Below are positions 35,242 to 43,718 of a stretch of DNA of 64,000 bases, one piece after another. Origin of the DNA: Sphingobacteriales bacterium (GTDB lineage: Bacteria > Bacteroidota > Bacteroidia > Chitinophagales > Chitinophagaceae); the NCBI GenBank assembly GCA_016219985.1, contig JACRJO010000032.1, positions 372,001 through 436,000 on the forward strand. Direction: 5' to 3'. Numbering within the stretch: the first letter of the stretch is position 1; each line of letters opens with the position of its first letter. Both the position numbers and the translations under genes were made by a program. Below the pieces are notes generated by a model. That model worked only from the letters and a program-made list of their open reading frames with translations. It did no database searches and was not told the DNA's origin.

Positions 35242-36006
35242 ATGAGAAATAAATTATTGAAATTATCCCTTTACTGGTCAGCTTTCGGTTTCCTCGCCGG
35301 TACCCGGCTGTTGTTGAAAATCGCTTTCAGTTCCCGGAATAAAATCATTTCCTTGTCCCTGCCGGGTTTTCGTTTCCCGGTTTATATCCGGGCACACAGT
35401 TCCGACGAATATACTTTTCAGCAAATTTTCATTCAAAAGGAATACGAGTTTCCCGTTGATAAAAAAATCGGCAGTATCCTGGATGCCGGCGCCAATATCG
35501 GGCTGGCCGCTCTTTTCTTCGCGCAAAAATTTCCGGCCGCTTCCATCATCTGCCTGGAACCCGAACCGGGTAATTTCAGTTTGCTGCAAAAGAACACCGA
35601 AAACTACCCCAACATCCTTCCCGTGCAGGCCGGTCTCTGGAGCAAGTCTGCCTTTCTGCAGGTAATCGACGAAGGACTGGACAACTGGGGTTTTACCGTC
35701 AAAGAATGCAGTGCGGATACGCCCGGTTCCATCCGTGCCGTATCAATGGCCGATCTGCTTGCCGGGTATTCCCTTGAAAAATTTGATCTTGTAAAACTGG
35801 ATATCGAAGGCAGCGAAAAAGAAATACTCGACGCTGCCGATGCCGCAAACTGGCTGGCGTCCTGTTCCGTACTGGTTATTGAACTGCATGACCGGATGAA
35901 ACCCGGCACCTCCGCCTCCCTGTTCAAAGCCGTTCAAAATAAAGAATACCTGTTTGATGTGAAAGGAGAGAACTTATTATTCCATTTCAGGGACGGGAAC
36001 GCTTAA
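35242..36006 (+). CDS. FkbM-family methyltransferase
   Basis: The chosen ATG at 35242 gives 254 residues; a TTG at 35227 would add five. The SAM-binding motif I is ILDAGANIGLAALFF, followed by CLEPEPGNFSLL, and the acidic motif KLDIEGSEKEIL is the FkbM signature. It probably O-methylates a sugar of the polysaccharide. The N-terminal ~35 residues contain a hydrophobic stretch that may be a membrane anchor. It is the only plus-strand gene between two minus-strand blocks, and its stop is 1 bp from the convergent methyltransferase stop. Confidence 0.85.
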   Translation: MRNKLLKLSLYWSAFGFLAGTRLLLKIAFSSRNKIISLSLPGFRFPVYIRAHSSDEYTFQQIFIQKEYEFPVDKKIGSILDAGANIGLAALFFAQKFPAASIICLEPEPGNFSLLQKNTENYPNILPVQAGLWSKSAFLQVIDEGLDNWGFTVKECSADTPGSIRAVSMADLLAGYSLEKFDLVKLDIEGSEKEILDAADAANWLASCSVLVIELHDRMKPGTSASLFKAVQNKEYLFDVKGENLLFHFRDGNA

Positions 36007-36007
36007 T

Positions 36008-36763
36008 TTATTTTCCCTTTTTTTCCCAGACAGAAACAAAACCGCCTGTCCAGCCCAGCGGCAGTTTTTCCGCAATGGCACAATCCAGTTTCTGCAGGCT
36101 CTTTATTCTTTTGGTGAGCAGGGAAAAAGGAAAAACATCTTCGATAAAATTGGTTTTACCGAGCCGGCTGATCCGGAAACCTGTTTGTTCCGCCAATTCT
36201 CCCAGGCTCCGTTTTGTAAAAAACTGGATATGGGTTAAATCATCCGCATCACTCTGCACCGTGGTTCCCTTGTACCCGAAGAATCCTTTTACTTTCAGCA
36301 GCAGCCGCCACATCCAGTTGTTCTTTTTCTGCAACCGGATAAAGGGCCTTGTCACGAACAGCTCCCGGGGTCCTCTCCCGTTGGGAACGGTTACAATCAA
36401 AACTCCGTTATCGGAAAGCACCTGGTTAACCACATTCAGAAATTCAGCAGGCTGGTGCAGGTGTTCAATCACTTCGCTGCAGATAATGGCATGATAGCGT
36501 TGACCGTCCGCCACCATTTGTTCCGCACTCTTCACCTCAAAACTGACCTGCCCCGATTTATTCAATGACCGGGCTTTTTCAATGGCTTTTTCACTCACAT
36601 CCACTCCCTTTACCCGAAAACCCAGTTCACCGAGGCGGCGGGAGATCACGCCGTTTCCGCAGCCCACATCGAGGACTTCCGCACCGGAAGGCAACCCGGC
36701 CGTCAATACCCCGGTAATAAAATTTAACCGTTTTATATCCGCATATCTTTCAAATTCCGCCAT
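36008..36763 (-). CDS. Class I SAM-dependent methyltransferase (UbiG-like fold)
   Basis: The 251-residue product has motif I VLDVGCGNG, motif post-I GVDVSEKAI, and the IICSEVIEHLHQP segment usual in small-molecule methyltransferases. It is the last gene of the operon that begins with the receiver gene at 43407 and starts 6 bp after the GT4 gene. Methylation of a sugar intermediate is the simplest reading. Substrate not visible from sequence. Confidence 0.85.
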   Translation of the reverse strand: MAEFERYADIKRLNFITGVLTAGLPSGAEVLDVGCGNGVISRRLGELGFRVKGVDVSEKAIEKARSLNKSGQVSFEVKSAEQMVADGQRYHAIICSEVIEHLHQPAEFLNVVNQVLSDNGVLIVTVPNGRGPRELFVTRPFIRLQKKNNWMWRLLLKVKGFFGYKGTTVQSDADDLTHIQFFTKRSLGELAEQTGFRISRLGKTNFIEDVFPFSLLTKRIKSLQKLDCAIAEKLPLGWTGGFVSVWEKKGK

Positions 36764-36769
36764 GAATGC

Positions 36770-37900
36770 TCAGTTTTTATTTCTTAATACCTGTTTATAT
36801 AATTCTTCTATTTGCCGGGTCATCTCCTTTGCTGAATACCGCATGTTTACCGTATCCAGCGCTTCTTTTCCATAGCGGTTCCTTTTTTCAGCATTCCCTG
36901 CCAGATCCACCAGGGCGGCCGACAAGGCAGGAACCAGGTTATTCGTATCAATCAGCATTCCATTCCGGTCATGCTGCACAACTTCCCGGGATCCATCCAC
37001 ATTCGTTGCGATAACCGCCTTACCCATGGCCATCGCTTCCAGTAAACCAATGGGCAGTCCTTCCCAGAGGGAGGGCAATACAAAAATATCTGCAGCAGCA
37101 AGAACATCCGGAACATCCTGCCGGAAAGGTAAAAGGGTAACTGCTTTTTCCAGTTTATGAGCTGCAACCAGTTGCTCCGCTTCTTTCTTTTCATCTCCCT
37201 CGCCCACCATCAGCAGATGCATACCCGGGAAAGCGGCGATGGCCGATTGAAAGGCCCGGATCAGGCTTAAGGGTTGTTTATGTGATGTAAACCGGGCAAT
37301 GAATAAAACAAGGATCGTATGCGCATCAATACCTAATTCCCGGCGGATATCCTTATATGAATTGGCCGGGTTGAATTTTGATAAATTGATCCCGTTGGTC
37401 ACCACCACGGAATCAAATGATTGGATAAACTCTTTACCGGTTTGCTGGTTCGATGCTGAAACAGAAATGTTCAGGTCGGATCGCTGGGTCAGATATTTTT
37501 CGCCCATGATCCGGATCTTTCTTACAGCAGCCTGCTGGTCCTGGTGAAATGACCAGCCGTGTATGGTATACACCACCGGGATATCCAGGGAATGGGCCGC
37601 CCATAGTATATTGGAATTGGCCCTGCTCCCGTGGGCATGAACAATATTTACCCCATTGTCCCTGATAAATTTCCGGACCTTCCACCATTTGGTAATATCA
37701 AAGGGGCGCTCCGTATAGATCACTTCTGTTTTTACTTCCATCGCTTTCAGGCGGTCCACCATGGGACCGCGGGTAAATGACAGTACCACCGGCTCAAATA
37801 CCTCCCGGTCCAGGTTCTCCACCAGGCTCAGGAGATGTGATTCTCCCCCGCCGATCTGCCCCTGCCGGATGCATTCCAGAACTTTGATTTTAGCTGACAT
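36770..37900 (-). CDS. GT4-family glycosyltransferase
   Basis: The 376-residue GT-B protein has an N-terminal GG-containing loop (QIGGGESHLLSL), HAHGSRAN in the acceptor half, and the donor-binding SLWEGLPIGLLEAMAMGKAVIA with the E-x7-E pair of GT4 enzymes. It is probably cytosolic and adds one sugar to the lipid-linked repeat. It follows the epimerase by 24 bp and precedes the methyltransferase by 6 bp. Confidence 0.9.
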   Translation of the reverse strand: MSAKIKVLECIRQGQIGGGESHLLSLVENLDREVFEPVVLSFTRGPMVDRLKAMEVKTEVIYTERPFDITKWWKVRKFIRDNGVNIVHAHGSRANSNILWAAHSLDIPVVYTIHGWSFHQDQQAAVRKIRIMGEKYLTQRSDLNISVSASNQQTGKEFIQSFDSVVVTNGINLSKFNPANSYKDIRRELGIDAHTILVLFIARFTSHKQPLSLIRAFQSAIAAFPGMHLLMVGEGDEKKEAEQLVAAHKLEKAVTLLPFRQDVPDVLAAADIFVLPSLWEGLPIGLLEAMAMGKAVIATNVDGSREVVQHDRNGMLIDTNNLVPALSAALVDLAGNAEKRNRYGKEALDTVNMRYSAKEMTRQIEELYKQVLRNKN

Positions 37901-37924
37901 ATTCTACCGTTGATACCGATTTGA

Positions 37925-38929
37925 TTACCGGGGATTGATCCCCCACCCGTCAGGCAGTTTTTCCGTGATCTCAATATTGGAAAACTCCTGTCCCTGCCGG
38001 GCGCCTACTTTTTTGGCCCAGGCTGCCATCCGGGCAATCCCTTCTTCCAAACCGATACCGGTGGGGGCGCCAAATACAGAATGGGCCCGGGTATGATCCG
38101 AATAGGCATGCAATACTTCGTTCCGGGCGCTCAGGTAATTGATATCCGGGCTCACCCCGAATTCTTTACAGACCACCGTAGCCAGTTCATTTACGGTATA
38201 CGGCTTATCCGCCCCGATATTGAATACTTTATTATAGGCTTCCGGCATTCCCACACTTTTGGCAATGGGAATGGCCACATCATCAATATAACTAAAGGCC
38301 CTTGTCTGGGTACCATCCCCGAACACGGTAAGCTTTTTGCCCTGCATGATCTGGTTCATAAAAATGCCGATCACATTGCGGTACTTGTCACCGATATTCT
38401 GGTTCTCGCCATACACATTGTGCGGACGGAATACCACGTAATTCAGGCCAAACATCTTATGCGCCGATTCCAGGTCCATTTCCACCGCGTACTTGGAAAC
38501 CCCGTACGGGTCTTCCGGTTCCGGCTTCATCTCTTCGGTCATGGGGAGCTGTCCTTTTCCATAGACGGCAATGGACGAAGTAAACACGAAACATTTTACT
38601 TTATGTTTCACCGATTCGTTGATCAGGTTAATACTTCCCACCAGGTTGGTATTGTAATTGTACCTCCGGATAAAATGGGATAGCCCTTCCGCGGCATAGG
38701 CCGCCAGGTGATAGACATACTCAAACCGGTATTCACTAAACAGGTTGCTGATCAGTTCGTGATCCGTAATACTTCCTTTCACGAAAGTTGCCCCGGCCGG
38801 TATATGGTCCTCAAAGCCGCCGCTGAGGTCATCAAAAGCGACCACGTTATACCCCATTTTCATACAATGGCTGACCACATGTGAGCCAATGAATCCGGCT
38901 CCGCCGGTAACCAAAACGTTCTTTTTCAT
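37925..38929 (-). CDS. NAD-dependent nucleotide-sugar epimerase/dehydratase
   Basis: The ATG at 38929 is preferred (MKKNVLVTGGAGFIGSH); an upstream start would add 12 unrelated residues. The extended SDR has the Rossmann GGAGFIG, Ser in FTSSIAVYG and the YGVSK catalytic Tyr-Lys. The best match is the UDP-glucose or UDP-galactose 4-epimerase-like group. It would supply a nucleotide sugar to the surrounding GTs. It lies 17 bp after asnB-like, in the same operon. Confidence 0.85.
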   Translation of the reverse strand: MKKNVLVTGGAGFIGSHVVSHCMKMGYNVVAFDDLSGGFEDHIPAGATFVKGSITDHELISNLFSEYRFEYVYHLAAYAAEGLSHFIRRYNYNTNLVGSINLINESVKHKVKCFVFTSSIAVYGKGQLPMTEEMKPEPEDPYGVSKYAVEMDLESAHKMFGLNYVVFRPHNVYGENQNIGDKYRNVIGIFMNQIMQGKKLTVFGDGTQTRAFSYIDDVAIPIAKSVGMPEAYNKVFNIGADKPYTVNELATVVCKEFGVSPDINYLSARNEVLHAYSDHTRAHSVFGAPTGIGLEEGIARMAAWAKKVGARQGQEFSNIEITEKLPDGWGINPR

Positions 38930-38946
38930 ATGCGAATTATTAACTT

Positions 38947-40842
38947 TTATAATTTTCCCACCCACCGGTTATACCACAACTGGAAAGACAGGATCTGCCA
39001 CAGCTTCTGGTAGTTCACTTTTTTACCCGCCAGGTATTCATCTCTCAGTTTAATGATCGGGCCTGCTTCAAACAGGCCGGTTTTCGAAAGGCAGTGATCA
39101 CTTAAATAGTATCTGAGCTGTTCCTGCAATTCCTGGCGGAACCAGACTGTTAACGGGGCGATAAAGGGCCGCTTGGGCCGGTCCATGATCTCCTCCGGCA
39201 AATATTTGTGTACGATCTTTTTCAACAGCCATTTATTAACGCCGTCCCGTATCTTAAACGAGAACGGGAGGCGGGCCAGGAATTCCACCAGCCGGTGGTC
39301 AATCATCGGTTCCCGTCCTTCCAGGCTCACCGACATCGTTGCCCGGTCCACTTTGACCAGGTTATTATCCACCAGGAAGGTTTTATAGTCAATGGCCAGC
39401 AGCCGGTTTAAATCATCGTTCTTTCCTTCTTTCCCGTCCGCGAATGCGGTAGGCAGGTCTTTATATTCCCCGGACAGAAACGACTTTACTTCGGATTCTG
39501 TTATGTACTGGCTGATATATTTCATGGCCTGTCCCAGGTCATGGCTCTTCCATATCAGTTTCATCTTTTCATACCGGGTGGCAAAATTATATTTTGAACG
39601 GAAGTACGGGATATGGGCCGGGTTGACCAGGGACATGGCCCCGCTCAGGATCGTTTGCACCGGGACCGGCAGGCCGTTGGTGTACTTATTGGCCAGGTTG
39701 AATTTATTATAGCCCCCGAATATTTCATCCCCTGCATCCGCACTCAGGGCCACTTTTACCTGCTGGCGGGCCAGGCGGCTGACCAATACCGTAGGCACGG
39801 TTGAGTTGTCGGCGAAGGGTTCATCATAAATTTCCGGCAGCAGCGGAAGCACATCCCCCGCTTCTTTAGCGGTCAGGTACCACTCCGTATGATCGGTGCC
39901 CAGGTAGCCGGCAATTTTTTTGGCTTCTTTGGCTTCATTAAATTCCTGCTCATGAAAACCGATCGTAAAGGTCTTTAATTTTTCCGTACGGCCGCTTTGC
40001 AACAGGGCCGCGACACTGGAACTGTCATAACCCCCGCTTAAAAAAACACCAACGGGTACATCGGAGACCATCCGGTACTCATAGGCACTTTTCATCAGTT
40101 TTTCCGTCTCAGCTATCGCATCTTCATCAGAAATCTTTAGTGCCGGTTTATTGTAATAATCGGCCACATCCCAGTATTTCTGCAGTTCCTGCTCCCCGGT
40201 TTCCAGGTCAATGGCGAGGATATGTCCCGGCAGCAATTTCGCCGTGTGCTGAAAAATACAATGGGGTCCGGGTATATAGCTGTACTGAAGAAAAAGAGCG
40301 AGGCTGCTTATTTCAATATTTTTTTCGAAGCGTTCATGCCGGTACAGGGCTTTCAGTTCGGATCCGAATAACAGGATGTCATTTTTCCAATAATAGTACA
40401 GGGGCTTAACTCCCGCCCTGTCCCGGACCAGGAAAACCTTTTTCCGGGTCTTGTCGTAGAGGGCGATGGCAAACATGCCAATAAATTTATGCAACACTTC
40501 CAGTCCCCAGCAGTGATAACCTTTCAGGATCACTTCGGTATCCGACCCCGATACAAAGGAATAGCCCTTTTCCTCCAGTTCTTTCCGGATCTCCTTAAAA
40601 TTATAGATCTCCCCGTTGAAATTGACCACGAGATCACCGAAATGCATCGGCTGATGACCCAGGGCCGATAGGTCCAGGATGGATAAACGGCGCTGACCAA
40701 AGCCGATCAGCGCTTTGCCTGCTTCAAAGACTTCGTAGCCGGCATCATCCGGTCCGCGATGCGTCAGGGCATCGGTCATTTCCTTCAGCTTTTCCGGCGA
40801 AGTACTTTTCCTGAAATCCAAAAATCCGGCTATTCCGCACAT
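38947..40842 (-). CDS. asnB: Glutamine-hydrolysing asparagine synthase-like amidotransferase
   Basis: The 631-residue protein starts MCGIAGFLDF, with Cys2 as the glutaminase nucleophile after Met removal. The synthase domain has the ATP-binding P-loop SGGYDSS near residue 270 and YNLMKVD-like donor residues further on. In polysaccharide loci such enzymes often amidate sugar acids rather than make free asparagine, and its place between a GT2 and an epimerase fits that. Five bp separate it from the upstream GT2 gene. Length is normal for the family. Confidence 0.88.
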   Translation of the reverse strand: MCGIAGFLDFRKSTSPEKLKEMTDALTHRGPDDAGYEVFEAGKALIGFGQRRLSILDLSALGHQPMHFGDLVVNFNGEIYNFKEIRKELEEKGYSFVSGSDTEVILKGYHCWGLEVLHKFIGMFAIALYDKTRKKVFLVRDRAGVKPLYYYWKNDILLFGSELKALYRHERFEKNIEISSLALFLQYSYIPGPHCIFQHTAKLLPGHILAIDLETGEQELQKYWDVADYYNKPALKISDEDAIAETEKLMKSAYEYRMVSDVPVGVFLSGGYDSSSVAALLQSGRTEKLKTFTIGFHEQEFNEAKEAKKIAGYLGTDHTEWYLTAKEAGDVLPLLPEIYDEPFADNSTVPTVLVSRLARQQVKVALSADAGDEIFGGYNKFNLANKYTNGLPVPVQTILSGAMSLVNPAHIPYFRSKYNFATRYEKMKLIWKSHDLGQAMKYISQYITESEVKSFLSGEYKDLPTAFADGKEGKNDDLNRLLAIDYKTFLVDNNLVKVDRATMSVSLEGREPMIDHRLVEFLARLPFSFKIRDGVNKWLLKKIVHKYLPEEIMDRPKRPFIAPLTVWFRQELQEQLRYYLSDHCLSKTGLFEAGPIIKLRDEYLAGKKVNYQKLWQILSFQLWYNRWVGKL

Positions 40843-40847
40843 GGCCC

Positions 40848-41753
40848 TTAATTAAAACTGATTTTATGATTAAAGTGCCACATGATGCCCTTCCAGAAAG
40901 AACGCAAATGGGCTTTCTGACTCTTAAAAATAAAACTCAGCGTGTTCTTAGGGATGGTCAGGAATGTAAAATAAAGCAGGAATATACAATAGCTGGAAAA
41001 AGACATATTCCGCTTCATGAACAGGATCCTGTTCTTGGTGTGGTAAAATGTTTTAAAGGGACTGGCCTTCCCCGTGGTCATGGATTCCTTGTGATAGATC
41101 AGGGATTCAGGCTGGTAATATACTTTGTATCCTTTCCGCTTGATTTGCTCACACCAGTCAAATTCTTCATAATAAATAAAAAATTCCTCCGGCAGGCCGC
41201 CCACTTCCTCAATCACTTTTCTCGGGACCATCATTCCGCCTCCATGGGCATAGTTGGTTACTTTGATCTCATTGTACTGGCCCCTGTCTTCTTCCCCGCA
41301 GCCCACCATGGCATTCCGGCCGGTAAAGACATTCACCGTCTGGTAACCGGCATATTCAATGGTTCCTTTATGAAAGAAATAATGGAATTTAGGGCTGGCG
41401 ATGCCTGCATCCGGGTACCGGTCAAAAATCCGGACCAGTCCTTCAAGCAGGCCCGGTGTAAACTCCGTATCATTGTTTACGATGAATAAATAGTCTCCCT
41501 TGGCCGCGCGGATCCCCACATTATTACCCCCGGTAAAACCCAGGTTCTTTCCATTCAGGATGACGTTTACATCCGGCCTGATTGATTTGAAAAGGGCGGT
41601 CGGGTTTTCCTTTGACCCATTGTCCACGATAATAATCTCCAGGTTGGGATAAGCGCAATGCTCATTGATGGAGCGAAGAAAATCGCAGGTTATTTCCGTG
41701 GTATTCCAGGTAAGTGTCACAATAGACACCAAAGGAGAAGTTTCCTTCTGCAT
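40848..41753 (-). CDS. Family 2 glycosyltransferase (rhamnosyltransferase-like)
   Basis: The 301-residue protein begins VSIVTLTWNTTEIT, then IIVDNGSKEN and VNNDTEF (the GT2 metal-binding motif), then a GGLPEEFFIYYEEFDWC loop, all in the order typical of GT2 enzymes that act on lipid-linked sugars. A hydrophobic C-terminal segment may hold it at the membrane. It is cytosolic-facing and lies between the initiating sugar transferase and the amidotransferase. Confidence 0.9.
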   Translation of the reverse strand: MQKETSPLVSIVTLTWNTTEITCDFLRSINEHCAYPNLEIIIVDNGSKENPTALFKSIRPDVNVILNGKNLGFTGGNNVGIRAAKGDYLFIVNNDTEFTPGLLEGLVRIFDRYPDAGIASPKFHYFFHKGTIEYAGYQTVNVFTGRNAMVGCGEEDRGQYNEIKVTNYAHGGGMMVPRKVIEEVGGLPEEFFIYYEEFDWCEQIKRKGYKVYYQPESLIYHKESMTTGKASPFKTFYHTKNRILFMKRNMSFSSYCIFLLYFTFLTIPKNTLSFIFKSQKAHLRSFWKGIMWHFNHKISFN

Positions 41754-41825
41754 AAAATAGTTTTTAGGGGTACAAAGAATTATAAAGATAATATCCGGAA
41801 TCGATAAATCCCAGCTATTACAGGA

Positions 41826-42971
41826 TCAGGAACCGGATTTCTGGAAAAGGGCGGCCGGGGTTCTTGCCATGATCTTGATATCGTACATCAGGTTATACTG
41901 CCGGGCATACGAAATATCCATCCGGACACGCTCTTCGGCTGTCATATCCGGGTTCTTCTTTTTGTTTACCTGCCACAGGCCGGTAATCCCTGCCGGGGCC
42001 ATAAAGCGTTCGACAAATTCATTGGTCGTAAGGGTGGTGGCCTCGTAAATGGGCAGGGGCCGGTTCCCGACAATCGACATATCCCCTTTTAATACATTAA
42101 ACAACTGGGGTAATTCATCAATACTTGATTTGCGCAGGAATTTGCCCACACGGGTAACCCTTGGGTCATTGTAGATCTTCAGGAACTTCACACCTTTATC
42201 ACTTGTCCCGTATTTGTTCAGGTGGGACAGGGCGTCTACTTTCTGATCCGCATCCACTTCCATGGTCCTGAACTTAAAGAACCGGAACACTTTGAATCCC
42301 TTGCCGGCTCTTAAGGAAGTATAAAAAACAGGTCCTTTTGAATCCAGCTTTATAACAAGCGCCACCAGGATAAATACCGGCAGGGCCAGGACCAGGATAG
42401 TTGCGGAGATCAGGATATCCAGCAGTCTTTTGGCAGTAAATGATTTCGTCTTTTGTGTACTGTCAATGGCGGCGTAAGCCTCTTTCCGGAACAGGGGGGC
42501 CGGCGGGTGATTTTTAATCTTTTTAAGAAAAGCGACCTTATTCGCGAAGTTGACACCCCGCTTATTCATATTGATCACATCATCGATCATGTCGTTTGAT
42601 TTGATGCAATCCAGGCATTCCTCATCCAGGCATTCCTCATTGTACAGTACCGGGATAGCGGATACCTGGGGCCTGGCTTTCAGGAAAGCGAAAAATCCCG
42701 CTAACTGCTCTTTGCAAAAAGGAACGTCAAAAACAATTACATCCGGGACGGCCCCTTTGCTGGCCAGGATTTTATCGATCAGTATAATAGTGTCTGTGAT
42801 GGAACCGGTAACGGATGTGGACTGGAAAAAAGTAGCAAAATGCTGCAGGGAAGTTTCCCGCTGGCCTATATATATGCAGTTAAGCTGATCCGCCTGGTCC
42901 TGGTACACCGGAAACAAATTTGTCCCCTGCCTGTACCGGTCGATGCTTAAAGAGTGGGTTTCGGAATACAT
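41826..42971 (-). CDS. Sugar-phosphate initiating transferase with N-terminal receiver-like domain
   Basis: The 381-residue protein has two parts. Residues ~28-155 resemble a receiver-like alpha/beta fold, with an Asp after a beta-strand (VIVFDVPF). Residues ~175-375 form a PF02397-type bacterial sugar transferase: KRLLDILISATILVLALPVF (membrane anchor), FKFRTM, SIDELPQLFNVLKGDMSIVG and GITGLWQV. This enzyme would start the repeat unit by moving a hexose-1-phosphate to undecaprenyl phosphate. The usual N-terminal membrane domain of WbaP/WcaJ is absent. A stand-alone receiver gene lies just upstream, so regulation by phosphorylation or pseudo-receiver binding is possible. Confidence 0.88.
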   Translation of the reverse strand: MYSETHSLSIDRYRQGTNLFPVYQDQADQLNCIYIGQRETSLQHFATFFQSTSVTGSITDTIILIDKILASKGAVPDVIVFDVPFCKEQLAGFFAFLKARPQVSAIPVLYNEECLDEECLDCIKSNDMIDDVINMNKRGVNFANKVAFLKKIKNHPPAPLFRKEAYAAIDSTQKTKSFTAKRLLDILISATILVLALPVFILVALVIKLDSKGPVFYTSLRAGKGFKVFRFFKFRTMEVDADQKVDALSHLNKYGTSDKGVKFLKIYNDPRVTRVGKFLRKSSIDELPQLFNVLKGDMSIVGNRPLPIYEATTLTTNEFVERFMAPAGITGLWQVNKKKNPDMTAEERVRMDISYARQYNLMYDIKIMARTPAALFQKSGS

Positions 42972-43026
42972 CTGGATAAGTTTGGTTTAATATTCGGTTA
43001 CGGTTATGGTTTTTGCTTCGTCCTTC

Positions 43027-43407
43027 TTAGTTATTCACCATCTCGGTGTGCAGGTGGTATTCCACCCGCTTTAATAAATCCGGCGGACTGAACGGCTTAT
43101 TAATGAATACATCCGCTTTGAGGTCAGCCAGGCTTTTGGCGTTCAGTTCCGGCTTCTGGCCCGATAGCACAAAAACCGGTTTCTGGTATAATACGCTTGA
43201 CTTGATATACTCAATGAACTCAAAACTTTCTTTTTCCTGGGAATCGATATCCACTATTACCATGCTGATATCACTGTTCTTTCTCACATAACTCATTCCC
43301 GTATATACATCCGCCACAGCTATAAAATCATACCGCGCCGATAAAACCGTTTGCAACAGGTAACTCATCGGCTTGCTGCCACAGATAATTAAAATTGTCT
43401 TTCTCAT
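43027..43407 (-). CDS. Stand-alone receiver domain with altered acidic pocket
   Basis: The 126-residue protein has the receiver fold with phospho-acceptor Asp53 (IVDID), Ser82 and Lys104 (NKPF). The two acidic residues that hold Mg2+ near the start are replaced (ICGSKP, residues 8-13), so phosphorylation may be weak or absent. No output domain is fused. It is the first gene of the EPS operon, 55 bp before the sugar transferase whose N-terminus looks like a second receiver. It may regulate initiation by direct binding. Confidence 0.82.
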   Translation of the reverse strand: MRKTILIICGSKPMSYLLQTVLSARYDFIAVADVYTGMSYVRKNSDISMVIVDIDSQEKESFEFIEYIKSSVLYQKPVFVLSGQKPELNAKSLADLKADVFINKPFSPPDLLKRVEYHLHTEMVNN

Positions 43408-43718
43408 ACATACAAGGGTTCAGGATTAATGTTTATAGGTTTACTACCATGCATTAATCATAGTACTGGACAAAGACAATTGCCTTTAAATCTTCTGATT
43501 TTAATTAGGATCTTGAAAAAGGTTCTGTAGGAGAATTGGTACGGTCATTCAAAGGAGGAGAGAAATAAGTATTTCTACTGAAAATAAAGTAGAAATTCTA
43601 CTGGAGTAAAAATACAAACATTTAGTTGTTACTTCAAAGTAAAACGCAAAGAAAATTTTAGGAAGCTGGCAATAATCAAACAAATACATTCATAACGTTG
43701 TCATAATCAACATATTGC
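43408..43718. promoter_or_regulatory. Leader and control region of the EPS operon, with a triple TTCTACT dyad
   Basis: The 311-base gap lies upstream of the receiver gene and downstream of the EEP gene, both on the minus strand. ATTTCTACT (43571-43579) pairs with AGTAGAAAT (43588-43596) across an 8-base spacer, and the second arm runs straight into a third half-site (TTCTACT to 43602). This spacing looks like a dimer-binding site. No perfect Bacteroidota promoter match is found, but a near match (TGTCTTTG) lies on the minus strand near 43470. Confidence 0.45.

Noticed and set aside
38081..38683. 200-codon ORF antisense to the epimerase
   Set aside because: Shadow of the epimerase gene; residues are His-rich in the way produced by reverse reading.
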